Source: Chloroflexota bacterium (GTDB taxonomy: Bacteria > Chloroflexota > UBA6077 > CF-72). Taken from it: DNA of 38,611 bases. Each line of letters begins with the position of its first letter. Position 1 is the stretch's first letter. This document shows, in pieces, positions 33,813 to 38,611 of the stretch. The notes under the pieces are model-generated. The model ran no database searches and was not told the DNA's origin. It was given only the letters and a program-made list of their open reading frames with translations. Where the stretch lies: contig JAFAZN010000141.1 in assembly GCA_019239775.1 (NCBI GenBank), positions 1-38,611 on the forward strand. Direction: 5' to 3'. Made by a program: the position numbers and the translations under genes.

Positions 33813-34709
33813 ATGGACGTTTCGCTGGAGGGTAAGGTTGCGCTCGTAACCGGCGCTGGTCCCAACATCGGCAGCGGTGTCGCCCTGATGCTTTCAAGAT
33901 ATGGCGCACGCGTTGCATGTAACGACGTGCGCCGGGAGGCGGCCGAAGCCACGCAGAAGCGCATCGAACGCAACGACGGCACGGCGATGTCGGTCGTGGG
34001 CGACGTCACCAATGAAGCTGACGTGAAGCGCTACGTGAACGAGGTGCTGGATGCCTACGGCAAGATCGACATCCTGGTCAACAACGCCGGGTTGTTGGGC
34101 GGAAGGCCGCTGCTGCTCGAGAGCCTCGAAGGCTTCAATCGGCATGTGGAAGTCACGGCGGCGGGCCATTTTCTCAACAGCAAGTACGTCGCGACCTCGA
34201 TGATCGAACGCGGTGTGAAGGGCTGCATCTGGAGCGTAGTGTCGTCGACCGGTTTTCAGGGTCTGCCGGGCGTCATTGCGTATTCGTTCCACAAGAGTGG
34301 GCTCTACAATTTTGTGCGGGCGGCGGCGATCGAGCTGGCACCGTACGGTATTCGCGTCAACAGCATTACTCCGGCTGCGCCCGCGCCCGATAATCCGGAG
34401 TTCATCGCCGCACGGCAAGCCGCGCGTCCAAGAGGTGCCGGCCTCGGCCGAGTCGACCCGAACGACCTTCCCAAATGGTGGCGCAAGTGGGGCAAAACCA
34501 ACGTACGCGACAACGTCCCAATGGGCGAGTCACCCACTCCGACAGACATCGGCCACCTGGTCGCGTGGATCTCGTCCGACTACGCGCGCCTGATAACCGG
34601 TCAGGATTTCACCGTAGACGGCGGTGTGCGCGCCAAGTCCTGGGCCTACTCACCCGAGGGTTCCGACTTCGCCGGCCCCCTGCCGCTCATTCCAATGGAC
34701 GCCTCCTGA
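33813..34709 (+). CDS. Short-chain dehydrogenase/reductase
   Basis: The product is 298 residues with AAGGAG 8 nt before the ATG. The cofactor motif is TGAGPNIGSG (13-22). NNAG lies at 90-93. The catalytic Ser144/145 (SVVSSTGF), Tyr157 and Lys161 (AYSFHKSG) are complete. The C-terminal DFTVDGGVRAKSWAY is the usual end of the classical SDR fold, followed by a longer tail. The insert with GRVDPNDLPKWWRKWGKTNV near the substrate loop is rich in Trp and basic residues and may set specificity for an acidic substrate; this is inference. It sits in the middle of the sulfite dehydrogenase operon. Confidence 0.93.
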   Translation: MDVSLEGKVALVTGAGPNIGSGVALMLSRYGARVACNDVRREAAEATQKRIERNDGTAMSVVGDVTNEADVKRYVNEVLDAYGKIDILVNNAGLLGGRPLLLESLEGFNRHVEVTAAGHFLNSKYVATSMIERGVKGCIWSVVSSTGFQGLPGVIAYSFHKSGLYNFVRAAAIELAPYGIRVNSITPAAPAPDNPEFIAARQAARPRGAGLGRVDPNDLPKWWRKWGKTNVRDNVPMGESPTPTDIGHLVAWISSDYARLITGQDFTVDGGVRAKSWAYSPEGSDFAGPLPLIPMDAS

Positions 34710-34726
34710 GGTATGGTGGTTCTGCG

Positions 34727-35608
34727 ATGAGTCATGCGCATACTGAAAGACTGGTATCCACTGTCACTGAAGATGGATTAGTGCTGGAAGGGGCGCAGTT
34801 TACGCCTACTCAGGACACGCCTGGCGGAACTGTCGTCGTTTGGATGCACGGGTTCACGGGGCGATTTTATGAAGCGCATACAGTGGCCATTGGCCGGGGG
34901 CTGGCCGATCGCGGCTATACGTTTATTACGGGGAATAACCGAGGGCATGACCTCGGGGCGTTTATTCAACGCCAGGACCGGAGTCCGGGGCTCATGGCTG
35001 GCGCCTGGTGGGAGGACATCGGCGAGTGCAAATTTGATCTCGCGGCCTGGATCGGCTTCGGCTGCCAGGCTGGCGCCTCGCGCGTGGTGCTCGCCGGACA
35101 CAGTCTGGGTGCGATGAAGGCAGTCTGGTACATGGGCACGTGCCAGGATGATCGGGTGAGTGGGCTCATCTCGGCGTCCGGGCCGCTGCGCATCTGGCAG
35201 CGTCTGGGTGCGGCCCCGGAGCGGCTCGCCACCGCGCGCGCTCTGGTCGCGGAGGGGCGTGGTGGCGAGTTGCTGCCACCTGACGCGGGTGGGCGCATCA
35301 CCAGCGCGGCAACCCTCGTATACCGCGCCGACCTGGATACCGATGTCTACGGCTTCCAACAGCCAGGTGCCGAAGCGCCACTTTGCAACATCCGTTGCCC
35401 AATCTTGTTCGTCCTGGGGTCCGAGGAGCCGGAGATCGGCCGCAAAGAAGATCTGCCAACGCTCAAGAGCAATGCGCGCGCGGCGGCAAGCACCGAGACG
35501 GTGTACGTCGACGGTGCGGACCACGTCTACCACGACCGCGAGCACGTCGTGGTTGACGCAATTGCCAACTGGCTGCCAATTGTTGCGGCCGTACCTGCGG
35601 ACCGATAA
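34727..35608 (+). CDS. Alpha/beta hydrolase
   Basis: The product is 293 residues from the ATG at 34727; the frame is open further upstream within the SDR gene, but those residues do not belong. The oxyanion region is VVVWMHGFTGRFYEAH. The nucleophile elbow is LAGHSLGAMKAVWY (Ser126). A late His (GADHVYHD, His266 or His269) completes the triad, with an acidic residue in LGSEEPEIG. No signal peptide is present. The enzyme hydrolyses an ester, amide or lactone; a lactonase role would fit between the dehydrogenases of the operon, but this is inference. Confidence 0.87.
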   Translation: MSHAHTERLVSTVTEDGLVLEGAQFTPTQDTPGGTVVVWMHGFTGRFYEAHTVAIGRGLADRGYTFITGNNRGHDLGAFIQRQDRSPGLMAGAWWEDIGECKFDLAAWIGFGCQAGASRVVLAGHSLGAMKAVWYMGTCQDDRVSGLISASGPLRIWQRLGAAPERLATARALVAEGRGGELLPPDAGGRITSAATLVYRADLDTDVYGFQQPGAEAPLCNIRCPILFVLGSEEPEIGRKEDLPTLKSNARAAASTETVYVDGADHVYHDREHVVVDAIANWLPIVAAVPADR

Positions 35609-35618
35609 CGTAGCCGCC

Positions 35619-37460
35619 ATGCAAGATGGCGCAAGCGCGGTCAGCAGGCGCGCATTCATCCAGGTAGCAGTTGGCTCGGGGGCAGGACTTCTTCTGGCGG
35701 CGTGCGGGGCGCCAGCTCAGGCCCCATCGAATGCGCCGCCGCCAACGACCGCGGCCGCGCCGACGAGCCCGCCAGCGACGTCCATCTCGGCCGCTCCAAC
35801 CGCAGCCGCGGCGAAACCCACCGCCGCAGCCGGCGCTGCCACGCCCGCGCCCACTGTCATCGGTGCAGCCGCGACCGGCAAGAACAGCAGCGCGCTGCCC
35901 AACTACATTGCACCCAATCTGCTCGCAAAACCCGACTACGACCCGCACGATCCACGGGTTACGCTCGGCTGGGACAATTATCCAAAGAGTCCGCCCCAGT
36001 CGTGGAACAAACCCGCCCCAGGCACGGGTAGTTCCATCACGGCATTTGCGGTCGACTACTATCCGCCACCGACGCCGAAAGACAGCAATCCGACCTGGCA
36101 GGCAGTCGATAAAGCGCTCAACGTCGATTTCAACATGACGCAGGTGACGGGACCGGACTATCCGCTGCGCATGGCCACCATGATGGCCGGCAACGACGTC
36201 CCCGACATCATCCACCTGTTCGCCGGTATTACCGGCGCATTCGTGCCACCTGGCACCGCGGAATTCGTCAAAGCCAAATGCCAGGACCTGACGGAGTTTC
36301 TCGCCGGCGACAACATCAAAGACTACCCTAACCTGGCGGCCATCCCAACGTACGCCTGGTCCAATTCCTCGTGCGTCATTGACGGCGCACTGTATAGCTG
36401 GCCGATCCATCGGTATCTCCCAGGCCTCAGCTACATGTTCAAGAACACTGACATGTGGAACGAGAAGGTGGGCGCCAACACTACGCCAAAAGACGCCAAC
36501 GATTTCAAAAGGATCATCACGGAGTTGAATGATCCCAACAACGGCGTGTGGGGCCTGGGCGCGGTTGTCAACGGAATCGGATCACCCAACATGGGAATCA
36601 GCGGCTGGGCGTCGCTGTTCGGCGCGCCAAACTTCTGGGGATTAGATTCCTCCGGCAAAGTCGTGCGCGACCGCGAAACCGACCAGTACAAGGCCGCGGT
36701 GAGCTTCGTACGCGACCTGTGGTCTGCCGGACTGATCTGGCCTGATGCGCCTTCCAGCAACGACGCACGAGGCAACTTCGTCGGCAAGAAGTTCGCCGTC
36801 TGCGTCGAGGGCTTCGGCAACTCCTGGAACGACTTCTGGCTGCGCGGGCTGAATCAAAATCCGCCTACGAATTTCGACATGATTCTGCCGTTCAGCGCGG
36901 ACGCCAACACGAAGGTCCAGAGCTACATTACCGGCGGCTACATTTCGACCAACGTCATGAAAAAGGCCAGTCCGGATCGCGTCAAAGAACTGCTCCGCGT
37001 CCTGGATTTTCTGGCCAAACCGTTCGGAACACAGGAAGACCTGCTGATCACCTACGGCCTGGCCCCGGCTGACTACACAATCGGCGCGGACGGCAATCCG
37101 ATGCTCACGTCCGATGGTAAGAGCCGCTCGCAATACGTGCCATGGCAATACATGTCGGATCGTCCGTATGCCACGTACTACGCCGGCATTCCGAACTATG
37201 CGAAGCACGTCAACGAGGTCGAAAAGGTCCTGGTGGATCCGAAGATCGCGGTTGCCGACGTCACGCTCGGCTATTACTCGGCGACCGGTGCTGCATCGGC
37301 CGGTAAGCAGGCGGAGCAGGCCTTTACGGACGGACTGAACAACATCATTCTGGGTCGCAATCCGATGAGCGACTATGACGACCTGGTGAAGGCCTGGCAG
37401 AGCTCAGCCGGCAACAAGATCAAGCAGGAGTACAACGACGCGATAGCAGCCGCACACTGA
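35619..37460 (+). CDS. Large extracellular solute-binding lipoprotein (CUT1-type)
   Basis: The product is 613 residues from the ATG at 35619. A Tat-like SRRAFIQV (Arg10-Arg11) and lipobox LLAAC (Cys29) open the protein. An Ala/Pro/Thr-rich linker runs to about residue 85. The binding domain is large, as in LplA/YtcQ-type proteins: FAVDYYPPPTPKDSNPTWQA, MATMMAGNDVPDIIHLFAG, NVMKKASPDRVKELLRVLDF and the C-terminal SDYDDLVKAWQSSAGNKI. No permease or ATPase gene follows; it is 10 nt after the hydrolase and 5 nt before the aspartate dehydrogenase-like gene. Its partners are elsewhere or beyond the window. The ligand is unknown. Confidence 0.92.
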   Translation: MQDGASAVSRRAFIQVAVGSGAGLLLAACGAPAQAPSNAPPPTTAAAPTSPPATSISAAPTAAAAKPTAAAGAATPAPTVIGAAATGKNSSALPNYIAPNLLAKPDYDPHDPRVTLGWDNYPKSPPQSWNKPAPGTGSSITAFAVDYYPPPTPKDSNPTWQAVDKALNVDFNMTQVTGPDYPLRMATMMAGNDVPDIIHLFAGITGAFVPPGTAEFVKAKCQDLTEFLAGDNIKDYPNLAAIPTYAWSNSSCVIDGALYSWPIHRYLPGLSYMFKNTDMWNEKVGANTTPKDANDFKRIITELNDPNNGVWGLGAVVNGIGSPNMGISGWASLFGAPNFWGLDSSGKVVRDRETDQYKAAVSFVRDLWSAGLIWPDAPSSNDARGNFVGKKFAVCVEGFGNSWNDFWLRGLNQNPPTNFDMILPFSADANTKVQSYITGGYISTNVMKKASPDRVKELLRVLDFLAKPFGTQEDLLITYGLAPADYTIGADGNPMLTSDGKSRSQYVPWQYMSDRPYATYYAGIPNYAKHVNEVEKVLVDPKIAVADVTLGYYSATGAASAGKQAEQAFTDGLNNIILGRNPMSDYDDLVKAWQSSAGNKIKQEYNDAIAAAH

Positions 37461-37465
37461 CGCGT

Positions 37466-38239
37466 ATGCGAGTAGGCTTGATCGGCTTCGGGGCCATCGC
37501 CCGGGGCCTGCTTCGCCTTGTTGAGCCTCAGGATGGGCTTGACTTCGTCAGTGCGTTGGTGCGTCAGCCTGCGAAAGCGCGCGGTGATCCGGTGTTGCCG
37601 GTGTGTTCGACTGTGCAGGAACTGCTGGGGTATGCGCCCGACGTGGTGGTGGAGGCCGGTGGACATAACGCGCTCCGAAGCGTTGGGCCGGCTGTACTCC
37701 GTGGGGGAGTGGACCTCATCCTGGTGAGTGTTGGCGCGCTTGCGGATCCCACCTTTGAGACTGAGGTGGTGACGGCTGCGAAGGAAGGTCGCAGTCGCGC
37801 GATCGTGGCCTCTGGCGCCATTGGCGCACTGGATGCGCTGGCGTCGGCCGCGGTGGGTGGCCTCACGCGTGTGACGCACATCACGCGCAAACCGGCGTCG
37901 GCGCTCCTACCGCTTGATGAGGCGAACGCTTTGACAGCGCCGCGCGAACTGTTTCGCGGTTCTGCGCGGCAGGGAGTGCTGCTCTTTCCCGAGAGCGTGA
38001 ACGTCGCCGCGGCGGTCAGCCTCGCTGGCATCGGCCTCGATCGCACCGAGTTGTGCGTGATCGCCGATCCGCAGCTAGAGCGCAACACACACGAAGTGAT
38101 CGCAGAAGGCGCCTTTGGAGAGCTGCGCTTCTCCATTCGCAACGTGCCGACGCAAGAAAATCCGCGCACCGGCAAGCTGGTGGCGATGAGCATCCTGCAC
38201 CTCCTACGCCGCCGCACGGCGCCACTGGCCATCGGTTAG
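37466..38239 (+). CDS. L-aspartate dehydrogenase-like protein (NadX/DUF108 family)
   Basis: The product is 257 residues. The Rossmann turn is VGLIGFGAIARGL (3-15). The DUF108 domain follows with VVEAGGHNALRSVGPAVLRG, DLILVSVGALAD, ASGAIGALDALASAAVGGLT, LFPESVNVAAAVSLAGIGLD and the catalytic His209 in ERNTHEVIAEGAFGEL, ending in ENPRTGKLVAMSILHLLRR. Characterised members convert L-aspartate and NAD(P)+ to iminoaspartate or oxaloacetate plus ammonia, for NAD synthesis or amino acid catabolism. Here there is no nadA or nadC, and it ends a catabolic operon, so a role in amine or amino acid breakdown is possible. It starts 5 nt after the binding-protein stop. Confidence 0.88.
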   Translation: MRVGLIGFGAIARGLLRLVEPQDGLDFVSALVRQPAKARGDPVLPVCSTVQELLGYAPDVVVEAGGHNALRSVGPAVLRGGVDLILVSVGALADPTFETEVVTAAKEGRSRAIVASGAIGALDALASAAVGGLTRVTHITRKPASALLPLDEANALTAPRELFRGSARQGVLLFPESVNVAAAVSLAGIGLDRTELCVIADPQLERNTHEVIAEGAFGELRFSIRNVPTQENPRTGKLVAMSILHLLRRRTAPLAIG

Positions 38240-38282
38240 CGTTCTGCTTCTGTCCTGAGAGGCAACTTCCACCCGGTCGGCG

Positions 38283-38611
38283 CGATATTCACTCCGTGGG
38301 CGCGGCATTCACTCCGTGAGGAGACTTCCACTCCGTGGAGACATCACACCGTGGGGAGACATCACTCCGTTGGGAGACATCACTCCGTGAGGAGACATCA
38401 CTCCGTGTGAAGACATCACTCCATGGTGAGACATCACTCCGTGGGGAGACATCACTCCGTGGGGAGACATCACTTCGTGAGGACATCACTCCGTGGGTGA
38501 CATTGACTCCCTGGATGGCATTCACACCGTGAGGAGACATCACTCCGTCGTTGACATCACTCCGTGGGAGACATCACTTCGTGAGGACATCACTCCGTGG
38601 GTGACATTGAC
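38283..38611. repeat. Tandem array of an 18-bp unit, running off the window end
   Basis: The unit GAGACATCACTCCGTGGG recurs about 18 times. The CCGT cores lie at 38294, 38314, 38333 and 38349, then every 18 nt to 38475, and later at 38491, 38509, 38527, 38545, 38562, 38579 and 38595. Unit length varies from 16 to 20 nt, mostly 18. Each junction has CTCC...GGAG arms that can pair. The unit is directly repeated without unique spacers, so it is not a CRISPR array. Both strands stay open for many codons, but 16- and 17-nt units break the phase, arguing against coding. The last 46 bases repeat 38462-38507 exactly. Confidence 0.95.

Noticed and set aside
38289-38543. Repeat proteins on either strand (SDVSPR or ETSLRG hexapeptides)
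   Set aside because: The open frames come from the 18-nt period. Units of 16, 17, 19 and 20 nt shift the phase, there is no ribosome-binding site, and both strands are equally open.
38283-38611. CRISPR array
   Set aside because: The units are 16-20 bp and abut directly, with no unique spacers of about 30 bp, and no cas genes are present.
1-38611. tRNA, rRNA, insertion sequence, integrase or phage attachment site
   Set aside because: No cloverleaf with CCA-type end, rRNA motif, transposase or integrase domain, or terminal inverted repeats with target duplications were recognised by eye. A tRNAscan or Infernal search would be decisive.

Overview
The window is about 38.6 kb of GC-rich bacterial DNA. 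It most likely comes from a member of the Chloroflexota, class unresolved. The evidence is indirect. Two solute-binding lipoproteins carry twin-arginine signals, an LAAC lipobox and long Ala/Thr/Pro-rich linkers, a style common in that phylum. One sugar importer uses a single-domain ATPase, and a sulfite dehydrogenase is paired with a lipoprotein-like cytochrome c. No rRNA, tRNA, insertion sequence or CRISPR array was recognised.

Left part (1-10.3 kb), mixed housekeeping and accessory genes: the last 39 codons of a PEP-utilising phosphotransfer enzyme; a small XRE-type regulator; a small unknown gene; a zinc-ribbon protein followed by translation initiation factor IF-1; a secreted PF04185-type phosphoesterase; a PAS-GAF-GGDEF-EAL cyclic-di-GMP protein; a membrane-anchored methyltransferase overlapping a PPOX-type flavoprotein; a FAD oxidoreductase fused to a cyclic-nucleotide-binding domain; and a YciI-like protein.

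Middle part (10.3-29.4 kb), an L-arabinose/arabinan utilisation island. A LacI regulator and an aldose 1-epimerase flank a six-gene operon: sugar-binding protein, ATPase, permease, L-ribulokinase, L-ribulose-5-phosphate 4-epimerase and L-arabinose isomerase. A convergent operon carries a second LacI regulator and a GH127 beta-L-arabinofuranosidase. A divergent operon holds a CUT1-type importer (binding protein and two permeases, no ATPase) and a GH51 alpha-L-arabinofuranosidase. That operon converges on a second GH51 gene, which is coupled to an aldo/keto reductase. Together these genes can import arabinose and arabino-oligosaccharides, release L-arabinose from alpha and beta linkages, and convert it through L-ribulose and L-ribulose 5-phosphate to D-xylulose 5-phosphate. 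Several palindromes in the divergent control regions are candidate operators.

Right part (29.5-38.2 kb), a tightly packed plus-strand operon: sulfite oxidase-type molybdoenzyme, cytochrome c, two zinc alcohol dehydrogenases, a short-chain dehydrogenase, an alpha/beta hydrolase, a large solute-binding lipoprotein without its own permeases, and an L-aspartate dehydrogenase-like protein. The overall substrate is not evident. The combination suggests catabolism of a compound that releases sulfite, but no desulfonating enzyme is visible.

The window ends inside a tandem array of an 18-bp unit (about 18 copies from 38283). Degenerate relatives of this unit appear near 3.74-3.96 kb.
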